Of a stretch of DNA of 64,000 bases, positions 21,901 to 34,073 are shown piece after piece (the stretch's first letter is position 1; every line of letters begins with the position of its first letter). The position numbers and the translations under genes were made by a program. This DNA is from Cyclospora cayetanensis (lineage: Eukaryota > Apicomplexa > Conoidasida > Eucoccidiorida > Eimeriidae): positions 1 through 64,000 of the forward strand of contig NW_020312132.1 in assembly GCF_002999335.1 (NCBI RefSeq), written 5' to 3'. Below the pieces are notes generated by a model. It worked only from the letters and a program-made list of their open reading frames with translations, was not told where the DNA came from and searched no databases.

Positions 21901-22800
21901 ATTTCCTCTCTCTTTTCGATTGCCTTCAGGCAGGTGTTGTTGCTGTTGGTGCTCCTTTTGGTGTTGCTGCTGCTGCTGCTTTTGCAATGCAGGGGTAGAC
22001 GCATCTGCCCCTGCGTTGTGCCACCCGCACTTGGGAAGATGAGCCTGCTGGTGCAACTGCTTTTTCTGGTGCAACTGCTCTTGCTCTTGCTGTTTCTGCT
22101 GCCGCTCTTGGGCTTGCTGTTGCAGCCGTTCCTTCTGCTGTTGAAACTGCTGCTGCCGCAGCAACTGCTGCATACGCTCCTTCTGGAGTTTCTGCTCAAG
22201 CTGCAACTGCTGCTCCAACTGCCTCTGCTTCTGCTGCTCTGCCTGGTGGGCTCGATCCCTCAGTCTTTCTCTATCCCTGTCCCTTTGCCTCTCTCTTTCT
22301 CTTTGCCTCTCTCTTTCTCTTTGCCTCTCTCTTTCTTTTTGCCTCTCTCTTTCTCTTTGCCTCTCTCCTTCTCTTTGCCTTTCTCTTTCTCTTTCCCCCT
22401 GTCTCTCTCTTTCCCCCTGCCTCTCTCTTTCCCCCTGTCTCTCTCTTTCCCCCTGTCTCTCTCTTTCCCACTCCCAGTCCTTGCCTCTACCAGCCTCTGC
22501 CGCTCCAGACTGCCCTTCGCTGCCTTCCCGCTGCGTGAGGGAGGCATTCGCTTCTGGAGCCTTCACTGCGGCAGCGCTGATGAGGCTACGAACGTCGAAA
22601 CGACGCCGTCTCGCTGGCTGCGATGAGGATGGAGGGGCAGCCGCAGCAGTGGGGGGATGCTCCGCCTGAAGGGGAATTCCCTTGCTGCTGTGTGCAACAC
22701 TGTTGCTATCGGTGCGCCTCCAGGGCGGAAGCGCATCACCGTGATGCTCATTTTCCAGCTGCGAAGGCGAATACAACGTGCCCCCTCCGGAGAACGCCAT
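15930..22800 (-). CDS. FAM76: FAM76-like zinc-cluster and coiled-coil protein with large low-complexity insertions
   Basis: Exons in transcript order: 20740-22800; one or more unresolved exons; 19775-19874; 18904-19225; 18543-18647; 18244-18324; 18118-18174 (weak donor); 17992-18081; 17608-17684; 15930-17475. From 19874 onward every junction agrees in phase. The CxxC series matches FAM76: CLNCKEPL, CRGC, CCHCGVDF, then CRFC, CNRCRSRIARHGLPKMCVHC, CFLC. The FAM76-type coiled coil follows (SVELLRQEIRSLQEQLLQKD, later LKSKNDQLE). FAM76 proteins are nuclear, and human FAM76B is a speckle protein with an RNA-binding partner, so an RNA-related nuclear role is inferred. Added here are an N-terminal extension of about 600 residues rich in Arg/Glu/Gln, LKEAQQQ heptads, an acidic 13-residue repeat, a Ser run and a Lys/Arg-rich tail. 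The start at 22800 (MAFSGGG) is the first ATG of the open frame, and a 5' exon is possible. Confidence 0.75.
16337..16620 (-). repeat. Coding minisatellite, acidic repeat with a 39-bp basic unit
   Basis: Tandem units encode variants of EDNDGEDGNKREG in the last exon of the FAM76-like gene. Units vary in length by two or three codons but stay in frame. They give an alternating acidic and Lys/Arg tract of about 90 residues, probably disordered. Confidence 0.85.
17203..17296 (-). repeat. Coding 21-bp heptad repeat LKEAQQQ
   Basis: Four to five near-identical 21-base units encode LKEAQQQ, a perfect heptad with Leu at one core position, in the last exon of the FAM76-like gene. It extends the coiled coil. 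Confidence 0.85.
19240..19556. repeat. CA-rich (ACAGACACACAAAG-type) array in FAM76-like intron
   Basis: About 315 bases of interrupted CA repeat with recurring ACAGACAGCACAC blocks. It fills the intron between exons 19775-19874 and 18904-19225 and comes within about 15 bases of the downstream acceptor. It reads as TG/TCTG on the transcribed strand. Confidence 0.9.
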
Positions 22801-22969
22801 CTTCCCGTGCAAACTCCCCCTCCCCGAACCGCGCAGTCAATTGGAGAGACTCCTCCTCCTCGCTTCTTGCCCCTATAGGCCTCCTGCAGACCGCATGGAA
22901 GCTGCACCCAGTTGGCTTGCTCGGGAGGAGGGGTCGGTGCGAAGAAGGGGCGGGTGCTGTGGGGAGAAA

Positions 22970-23826
22970 AGTTGGATGACGCCTTGTAGAGCGACTGCAG
23001 TTGCTGCTGGTGCTCCTGCCGAGGCAGCCTGCCGCTGCTACCGCCGCATGCGCACGGAGGGGGGCAAGATCTGGCTTCTGCTCCAGTACGCGCCTCTTAA
23101 TGTAGGCGTAATACGCATGCGTCAAGGTTTGACTGCTGAGGAATTCGCTGTCTCGCGTGGCGGTGCAGCACCTGCAGCCTCCGCCGCTGGAGGATCGCCA
23201 CAGGCGCATGCGGCAGCGCCAGGTGGGGTGAAAAAGGGTCAAAGGTCAGAGAATAGCATTGAATTTTCGAGGACGGTTGCTCGCGCCTCCGAAGGAAGGG
23301 CCAAGAGGATCGGCTGTCACTGGCGCCGGCGGCGCCGTAGGTGCTGCTGCCCCCCTTTCTGCCGCTGCGGCAAAAAGCCCCAAAGGCTGCAGCTGTTCAG
23401 GGGGTTCTTCCGGCGTTTATCGGCGAAAAGGCGACTTGCACCTGCATATTGGCGCGGAATTTCGAGCGGCATAGTGCTGCGCCACGCCCAGAGGCGACGC
23501 CTTCGAAGAAGCTCTTAGGACCATCCAGCGTGGGCGTGGCGGGTGCGTCCCCCTTCCCGCCAGGCGGCAGACGGCACGGGTGCTCGGGAGATAATGCATT
23601 GCCGTCTTCCTCTTACTACGTGTTACACGCTAAACAAGCGGAATACGCCCACCAGAGACTTGGCACCCGAGAAAGCGCAGCCAAAAGGGGCTCGCAACCC
23701 CTCCCGCGTGTAGAGGTCCTCCTACACCTTGAGCCGGGCTCTGTCTGTCTGCCACACACGCGCAGGGAGCCCGCGAACTGCTCGGCTGTCAGCTTTGCTG
23801 CGCTTGTGCTCCAGTTCAAGGCGCAT
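22970..23826 (-). CDS. Hypothetical small gene, exon structure unresolved
   Basis: A plausible first exon starts at ATG 23826 (MRLELEHKRSKADSRAVRGL) and ends Arg-Leu-Lys before a GTGTAG donor. A second clearly coding-looking stretch at about 23020-23145 reads LTHAYYAYIKRRVLEQKPDL, then an Ala-rich helix, after a CCTCAG acceptor-like site. What lies between is GC-rich with no confident exon. The downstream end is unclear because the frame runs into the 5' region of the FAM76-like gene, so the two could also be parts of one transcript. I do not recognise the family. Confidence 0.35.
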
Positions 23827-24205
23827 TAAGCGCACTTTATTCTTTTAAAGACACTTGGGAGATCTAATCGCAGAACCGACCCTTTTTTCTACGCAGTAGT
23901 CTGGCGGTCGGTCAAGAGCCCTCGGCTACACAACGGACCAGCGGGTCCACCGGCTGCACCTGCCAGCAGCCTCAGTCTTCGCATTTAGGCTTCCCCCGAA
24001 CCGTTTCTTCTCGACTTTCACGCCAAGTTTTAAGTTATTTTCGATTTTAAAAGGCGTTTCAACAAAATCGCAACAAGCGCGCCGGAGGCATCAACGACCG
24101 CGAGACACGATCCTCCGACGCGTCACGCCACCAGACCTTCCGGCCCCATTCCCGAAGCGGCAAACTGCACTCCGAACTTCCAACGTTCAACATCAAAATC
24201 CGAAC
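23827..24205. other. Divergent intergenic region, no gene seen
   Basis: Short spacer between the minus-strand hypothetical gene and the plus-strand Gln-rich gene, with an AT-rich patch near 24025-24065. It presumably contains both promoters. No motif is identified. Confidence 0.5.
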
Positions 24206-26725
24206 ATGCAGCATCACCAGGGCGTTCCTGGAGCCTACGACATGCAGGCTCCTGGATTTCCGCATTACCCAAACCCCAGTGCGACCCCACCCGCAGTCCC
24301 CAAAACTGGCCGTACACCCCAACATCCCAGCCCCTCAAAGCGCTAGACAGGTGTCTTGGAGAGTAGTATGTGCCCCCATGGGTGCTTCGATGCCTTCCTT
24401 GTGGCTGCTGTTGCAGTGATGGACGGGAGCTACATGGACGCCTACGCGCAGTTGGCGATGCCTGAGCCTCCTCAGCCTGGACCGGACCCAAGCAGATCTG
24501 GAGCCTCCTTGGTGTACCTCGGCTTGCAGCAGCAGCACCAAATGCAGCTGCAGCAGCAGCACCAACAACAACAAATGCAGCACCACTTTCACATGCAGCA
24601 GCAACTGCAGCACCACTTACACATGCAGCAACAGCAGCAGCAGCAGGAGGCGTACGGACGCGGCGTAGGGGGCGCCGCTGCTGCTCAGGATTCTTTCTCT
24701 TTGGGCGTGGCACAACATCCCTCATCAGCCTTCCTCGAGTTTTGCAACGCAGCAGGAACCCACACCTCCAAAACACTAAGCGCCTCGTCTGGCTGGCCAC
24801 AAGGAGACGGCCTGCTCCAATCTGTCCATCAACAGGCTTCGAACACGCCGCTCCTGCCGACAGCGCAATCGAGTGAGCTCCTTTCTGGGGAGTGGATGGA
24901 TGTGGCGTCTGCACCTACGGGGGATGCCGACGGCCTTGCTGCTGCTTGCATTTTTAGCCGATTTTCTGCACACCTTCCGAGCGCCTGCGCTGCCTCATAT
25001 CCCTCTTTTCTGTCCTTGTTTGAATGCTGTCGATCTTCCGCAATCCGAAGGATTTACAGCTGAGCGCTGCACTTCCGCTTCTTCACCTTGCCAGGTACGC
25101 AGAAACCTCCAGCAAGGGCGCCATGACAGCCCTCATAGGCTTCTTTACATGCGCATACCGGCTGTGTGTAAAATCTCAGCGGTTCAGGGCAGCTGGACTC
25201 CTTATAATTCGCATCGCGAGACATGTATTTGCATGTAGATAGCGTCACTAGGCTCTCCGTACTTTTGTTTCATTTTGCGGCGCAGGAGATCGAGCTTCAG
25301 TTCGAGTGTCTAGACGGCGTGTCTTTGAGTCATCCCGCCGCTCGTGTCTCTCTCTGCTGCTTTCTTCGGCCAGAAGAAGAGCACAACAGCCAGTGCCAAA
25401 TCAACAGCGTAGAGCCTTTCCTCCTTTCGGGTGCCGATTCAGAAAGCACCGCAGCAGCTCAGCAGACACCACAGGCCTTTGTTGACTTCAAAGGAGGTGA
25501 GCGTGCCCAAATTACCATGGACGCGTGCCAACGAGCATGATTATGCAAAATAGGAGAGCATGCAGAGAGAAATGTCATGATGAAGCAGCGAAGGATTCCC
25601 CATTTTTGCACTGATACATGCACGCTTGCATGCGCGCACGCATTGGCTTCCGCATTCGCTGTTCTCTTTAATTTCAGCTTGATCCTGGCTATTTGCATGC
25701 TTCTTTGTATGCCACGGTATTTTCATTTAACGGCCTTTCTGCACGTGCGGTATACGCTTGTATTTATCGTGCAGCAAGGATGCGAATGTTGTGGAGAGGG
25801 GAAGAATTCTTGCATCTCAAGATTAATGAAGAGGTATAGCAGTGCCGGACCCAATCTCTTTCTGAGCCTGTGCTGTGGCTGTCATGAAAACATTACCTCG
25901 AATAATCGAATGCACGTGTGTATATGCATATATTTACATTTGTATACGTATATACATATGAGTACCTCTCGATTTTCGCTTTTTTGCGACCTGGTGTCAT
26001 ACTCTTGCGGTTTTACTTAGGTGCACGGGGAATCTAGCAGTACCGGTTTCATCAAGTTACAGTTCTCCTCGCTTCAAGAGAACATTCCTATGCGGGTTGA
26101 CGTCATCAACAGGAGTGGTTTAACAAATGGATTTCTGATCCTCAGATACGCACTACTTGGGGATGTTCGTGCGGAGCCTGCTATACCCCTCTCCGCAGGT
26201 CGCTTGCAACAGCATCCTTCAGCAGAAGCGGCGGAGGTTACTACATCTGCGGAACTTACCCGGCTCCCCACGATGCCCAGCAACTTTGCACTGCAGCAGC
26301 AAATGCAGCTGCACCAGCAGTTACAGCAGCAGCAGCATTTTGGCAGCTTTGGGGTTGGAGAGACCCCAGTGCAACTCAGAAATCCGGAAAAGAGGCAGCA
26401 GATGAAGAATGCCGCACACCGCCAAAGCAAAAAGGTGAGCCGCGTCGTTCCCAGATTGATGCGGACATGTTCTTTGCACATCGCATACCGCTTTTGAAGG
26501 TTTGCTCAGCAGACACCCCAAGTGCCCTTTCGCGCCTCCCTTCGACACGCTGAAGGAATCATCTTCCGTCCACGACAGGTCCTTGCCGCACGTCTCACGG
26601 ACTGAGGTAGCGGAAATTTTATAAGTTCTGTTATTTTTGTGTGTATTTTGCAGCACGGCGGCAGCACTGTCCTCTCTCGCTTCGGACGCTGGTGTTGTGA
26701 GCTGCCCAGTGTGGATCTGAACTAG
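24206..26725 (+). CDS. Gln-rich seven-exon protein of unknown function
   Basis: Exons 24206-24311, 24417-24872, 24958-25094, 25286-25496, 25775-25833, 26021-26434 and 26654-26725 join in phase at every junction and give 484 residues (MQHHQGVPGAYDM to SVDLN). The first donor is weak. Residues 1-190 are disordered-looking with two Gln/His/Met runs. The central part (about 190-385) has no repeats and alternates hydrophobic residues in a way that suggests a beta-rich domain, for example EIELQFECLDGVSL and FIKLQFSSLQENIPMRVDVI. A second Gln run and a basic stretch (RQQMKNAAHRQSKK) close the protein. There is no signal peptide or membrane helix, so it is probably cytosolic or nuclear. I could not assign a family. 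A C2- or ear-like fold is only a guess from the strand pattern. Confidence 0.62.
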
Positions 26726-27506
26726 AAGAGGGCGCCAACCGTGGGTCATAGTTCAGGACCCGTAGACATACATTGTACATTTCTATCCCCGAGTTCAGCT
26801 TCATGTATTCCGCCGTCAGATTTGACTGCCTCTGGACGCTGTGTAATTCGTTTGCTTTCGTGTTTGGCAACACCAGCAGTAGCCCAGCCGATGTAGTGAG
26901 CGTAGCTGTGCAACAACAGTCCCAACCTTCCAGCCCAGACGACCCTGGTAGTCACGGGGTTGCTGACAGTCAAAAGAAAATAAGTGGAGGTTTATAAACC
27001 TAAAATCAAATTGAGGGGCGACAGCTCAAAAAGACACCGAAGAAGGAAGGGATGACGAAGGGGGAAGGAACGATACAGCGAGAAAAACCCCCACGTTTCT
27101 GTCTGGGCACGCAGCGCCTCGTACTCGGCTAGACAGGTTGATTCAAGCATACAGACACACACATAGATGCGGGAATATACCCGTGAGAATTTCGTATCGG
27201 CACAGAATCCTTTTCTTGCACTCCTATTTAGACCTATATGTGTATTTAGCACGTCAGTAAGCAAGCAGTGGCATGCCTACAGCGCCCTCAGCCTCGGGGT
27301 CGCGCGTTCATCCTGTGTGGCTGCAAAGCGAGCACGGTTGGCCTCTCCAACGTGCGGTCAGAAGTCTGCATTAGAGCAGCCTCCTGCATGTGCAATCGCA
27401 TCCCTGATGCTTGGTGTCTCATCTTTCCTCTTGCTTCCTAATGGGCGGCAAGCCTGCTGCTGTTTCGCCCTGCTGTTGCGGTTCAAACCTCATATTCTCT
27501 CGCCGT
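26726..27506. other. Convergent intergenic region, no gene seen
   Basis: 3' flanks of the Gln-rich gene and ATP synthase beta. Only short frames, no motifs. Confidence 0.6.
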
Positions 27507-29714
<2,208 letters not shown>

Positions 29715-31299
29715 CGTAAACCCTAAATCGTGGACCCTTAATAGGGTTGATGGCGGAGCACTGCCCTCTGAGAGACACACGCACAACAGCAAACAGAATG
29801 TGGGGATGCACGGGCACCGATAACGCCACCTCCCAGGTCGCCCTGAGATATACAAGCGCGTGGAGCATAAATAAGCAGATTTCAACCGGAGCGATAGACA
29901 AAAAACAACGGGAAAAGAACCTCGCAGACGCAGAAGAGTACAGAGGAGGGAACCCCCCGCCGCAGGGGGCGCCCTCGCTTGGAAACGTGAGGAAAGCTTT
30001 ACCCGCTGGAGAGATATAGATCGAGGTGCAGAAACGACCACCTCAATGAGCTTGCCTAATAGCAACTGATGTCCTCAAGCTTCGTGAATACACCACCACA
30101 CAGAGCCAAACTAGCAGCCAGCGCCGACTGCTGCACCCCGGAGCAGGAACAGCAACAACGGTAGCTACACAGACCCATCCGCCAAGGAGGAGGGTCATTC
30201 TCTTGAGCCTAGATCCCCCGCTTAGTGTACACAGCAGTCGTGTTGTACGTATTTTCTTCTATGCTTAATGCTTAATTACGCTTAAACCCTCCCTTTCTTC
30301 TGACAGCGTGACGCTGGGTTGCATGTTTTTATGGGACTCGGCTGCTGCGGCGTGGGTTCCCCTTGAGGGATGGACGCTTCATAAATAGGCTTTGTACATG
30401 AATTAAAGTACATATGAGGATCCGCATCTCACTCCCATGAGAGGAGGGGATATATTGATGCCATCCAAAGCAATCATGGCGTAAGGCAACTCATGTGGCT
30501 ACACCCGTGCAGCGCTTCTCTTGATTTCTCCGCAAGTGAATCTTCTACCTAAAAAGCTCCAGATTCTCCTTGCTTTCACCCCGCAAAACTGTGGGCCCTT
30601 GGAAGGAGGGGTTAAACCGGCGTGCGAGTAACTGCGCAAGCGGGCCAACCATTTTTCAATTTAATTAAGAATTTAAGGGCTTACTGATTGATTTGTGTAC
30701 TTCTGTCTTTTTTCTTGCGGAGGACTGTTAACTCGACGCAACGAGGCTCGAAGCGTACATGTGCGCTACATGCTATCTGCAACTAGTTGTGAACGGTTGG
30801 AATGCTTAAAATTTCCAACATAAAGGAAGAGGGACAACTACGGTGTGCGCAACTGCATCCTTTCGAGGAGCTGAAGCGGGGAAAAGAGAAATTTCACCTA
30901 AGAAGGCACTCAAGAAGCTTCGGCTCAGTATATAGAGGCCGGAGCTCAGTGTTTTCCTACGGAGACTATATATGCAGCGTTACAATTGCTAACTGCATGG
31001 TTCGATACAGCTGCTCCCTGCTCATTCAGTCGCTGTCAGTCCAGTAGTGTGTCAGGCCTCCATACAACAGTTTTTAGGCTTCGATCAACTTGTACGGTAT
31101 TCGTTAATTTAAGGTTTTGGCGGCAGGCTGGGAGAAAACCGATCATCGATGGAAGTGGAGGCGGGATGGCGCCTGTTGGGCTGGCAGAGGCTGAGCTGCA
31201 GGCTATTCAAGAAGCAATACCTTCCACAGCCGTCAGAAAGGCATGATTTTTAAGTGGATAAAATGTTTGTGAGTGAGTCGGTGAGGCTGTGCTGACTAT

Positions 31300-31434
31300 A
31301 AAAGTATGACGCCGGCAACGATGGGCAAGAACTCGAGGATTTTCTCAACCGGCTGGAAATGCACCTCGCTTTCGAGCCTACGGATGGAAAACAGGTGCTG
31401 CTTGCGACTCCTCGGTCTGTGCGGAGGTTAGCTT
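31300..31434 (+). mobile_element. Fragment resembling retrotransposon gag N-terminus
   Basis: The plus frame reads GQELEDFLNRLEMHLAFEPT, then DGKQVLLA. This resembles the start of Ty3/gypsy gag domains (E-x-x-x-F-L-x-R-L-E, then a K-x-x-L-A helix). It is short, interrupted and has no linked pol. It is on the opposite strand to the other retroelement fragments in the window. Confidence 0.35.
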
Positions 31435-32487
31435 AACAGCAAGGTTTGGGAGGGTCGAGCAATAAGATGCAAGGATCCTAATAATAGATAAGTGTGTCGA
31501 GAAATATAAAAGCTTTGTTGGCAAAAACCACAGCATAGAGGAATAGTGGCCTTATCAGTGGTTCATCTCGGATGTACGCAAAGTGTAGAGCACATTGTCA
31601 AATGCGCCAGAGGTCAGGCCCTGCTGCCACTGTAAAAAGATCACAGAGCATTTAAACACTAATTCTTGTCTTAAAAGAGGGTCCATATTCTTAAAATGAA
31701 CACTGTTCGACCTTGAAAACCTCGGGATCCAATAAATTAGCTCAGGCGTGGCCCTCCGGTTTTTTTCAACAGTATAGCCCTTTTGGAACGGTGGTAACAT
31801 GTTGGGCTGACATCTTGAATATTTTACATATGTTGGCAACACGGAAGGTGCAGCTGTGTATACGGTTATGTCAGTTTCCCTCACGTTGGGAGCTTTGGGA
31901 GGCGGGGGCGCGGTAAAGAGGGAATTCCTTTCTGATCCTCAATTACTTTCTATCGAGTTTGTAGTGGGTTTGAAGTGAAGCTCCTCGCTATAATGGCCTT
32001 AGCTAAAGTGATACAAGTTGTGTTTGTGTCATTCACCATCCGCTTCCATCCCCAAAGTGTTCCTTTCCAACACTTTGCCAACGAGCATCAGATCAATGCG
32101 ACAAAAAATAATCTAATTAAAACCAGATAAGTGCTCTTTTTCTAGATTCTGGCAAATTTACTGCATCCGGAGCCTGTGCCTCAGCGCGGGAAGCTACACC
32201 AAACCAAACAATATACTCTCAACGTCGCGCCCTATTTGATGTCTGCGTGGGAGACACTCGGCTTCGAACTAAAGAGCTCCAGGCCTGCCTGCCCCAGACT
32301 ATCAAAGTTTTCAGTTGTAGAGGGAAGGGACAGCTACTGTGCGCTGTACTGCACCCTTGATCCGAACATCCACAGCTACTTGCACTGGACAAAAGCCCAC
32401 ATTCAGAAATACCGTGCCTTTCTGAATCGAGCCAACAACACTCAGCAAGAAATATGATATACGAACAGACAAGCCTTTAGCATCTTC

Positions 32488-33042
32488 TTTGATAATTTTT
32501 AAATAGCTAAACTCAGTGTTGTAGAGAGTGTTTAACTCTAGATTACCTCGCCAAAAGCACTACTGCAAAACGCGTTCGCGGATGCACGGATACGACATAG
32601 CACAACGCTAGCCCTGTTGTGCAACGACCAAGAAATAAGAATGTCGAAGGGACAAACTCAATTATTTATTATGTTCTAGTGAATATAAGCAGAAGGAGGA
32701 AATTAGCAGTTACCTTTCGTTTGTCCAGTCAAGCGAGCTCGAAATCCGACGCCATACTCGGGCTCCCACGCTCCAATATTAGTTGTTGATTGAAACCTCA
32801 TCAGCATACTAAGAGCTCTTTGATATTTTTATATAGCTAAAATCAGTGTTGTAGGAAGTGTTTAACTCTAGATTACCTCGCCAAAAGCACTACTGCAAAA
32901 CGCGTTCGCGGATGCACGGATACGACATAGTACAACGCTAGCCCTGTTGTGCAACGACCAAGAAATAAGGATGTCGAAGGGACAAACTCAAATTTTGAAC
33001 ATATTTCAGTGAATATGAGAAATTAGCAGCTACCACTCGGTT
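32488..33042. repeat. Tandem pair of repeats of about 220 bp
   Basis: Two copies, about 32488-32715 and 32817-33042, share GTTTAACTCTAGATTACCTC, GCGTTCGCGGATGCACGGAT and AACGCTAGCCCTGTTGTGCA with only a few differences. A single, more diverged copy lies at 56375-56600, so the tandem doubling seems specific to copy A of the larger duplication. Confidence 0.85.
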
Positions 33043-33910
33043 GTCCAGTCAAGCGAGCTACAAATTCGACGCCATACGCGGGCTCCCAAGCACCCAAATT
33101 AGCTCTTAATTAACACCTTACTAAGGGCAACATTGTCAAGAGGCACGTGTCTGCTACTGATGGGGTGCGCAGCCGGAAGCTGGCGGCATTCGGTACGATT
33201 GAAGGTAGCGAGGGTCGAAGAATCGAAGCGAATGCCCTCCCTGCCCCCGCTTTCTCACAAAAAAAGAAACTAGAAACGCGCACTTATACATATATATATA
33301 TGCTTTACTTTGCAGCATCAGTCTAGTACAACAAAGGTTTAAATGGTAGAGCGCGTATTATCCCATATTTCTTCGCCGGAACATCCCATCGTTCCTGCTA
33401 TGCTAGAAATTCCCGAAGCTATGCAGGCAGCACAATGCTCATATCTTCAAGGTTTTAGGCTTCCTAATAAGGCTAGCATTAATTGACACGCATACAAGCT
33501 AGATATAGCTGCTAAAAGATAGCGTTTCTAGTAGACTCAGCAACGCTTTCCCACGCCTTCAGCAAGGACAGCGTCCGTCTCGTTTCCGAGTCCCCCAGTC
33601 CCTGCGTGTGAAGCAACCGTAAACAGCTATCTCTCCGAGCCATCGTTTATAACCCCAATATGGATGCCATAAAGAGTGATAATATTGTCATCGAAGACTA
33701 TAACGAGAATAGAAAAGCGGGCACACATAGCGTTAAGCACTTATCATTCATCGCACTGATCAACAGGACGTCACAGACCGTTTTGGTAAGCCACGAAACA
33801 AAAGGCATGATCCATGCAAGTTTCCACGCTATATCATTGTAAATACATCCTTGGTACAGCTCAAGGAAAAGGAACTTCTTTGGTTCAATCTTGGCGTTCT
33901 ATTTTGTTGT

Positions 33911-33985
33911 GACAGCTGCACACCACTGGAAGGGCTCTCAACCTACTCTACTACGCGCACTGTTTCAGGGCCTTCTTCAACAGAC
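33911..33985 (+). promoter_or_regulatory. Conserved leader upstream of membrane-protein gene A
   Basis: A block containing CTACTCTACTACGCGCACTG and then TTTCAGG-CCTTC-TCAACAG is kept almost unchanged in copy B (57492-57562), although the surrounding DNA has diverged. It lies about 90-160 bases before the ATG. A promoter, a 5' UTR or a leader splice-acceptor role is possible. Confidence 0.4.
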
Positions 33986-34073
33986 AGCCTGTCTTGTAGA
34001 TTCACATTGGATAGCTACGCTGAGGTATGGGACCAACTACCTGTTTTCTGGTGGATTTGTCTACACTTGAATC

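Larger units (their letters stand above)
29715..34073. other. Long gene-poor stretch with repeats and a gag-like fragment
   Basis: 5' flank of ATP synthase beta, then AT-richer DNA. Recognised contents are a gag-like fragment (31300-31434), two tandem copies of a repeat of about 220 bp (32488-33042) and the conserved leader of the downstream membrane-protein gene. From about 32150 the DNA is homologous to 56010 onwards. Short frames such as 31555-31884 (-) and 32176-32457 (+) show no recognisable motif. Confidence 0.55.

Noticed and set aside
21934..22626. Leu/Phe-rich plus-strand frame resembling a membrane protein
   Set aside because: Antisense of the Arg/Glu/Gln-rich N-terminus of the FAM76-like gene.
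29725..29732. Single CCCTAAA, the telomeric heptamer of coccidia
   Set aside because: Occurs once, not as an array.
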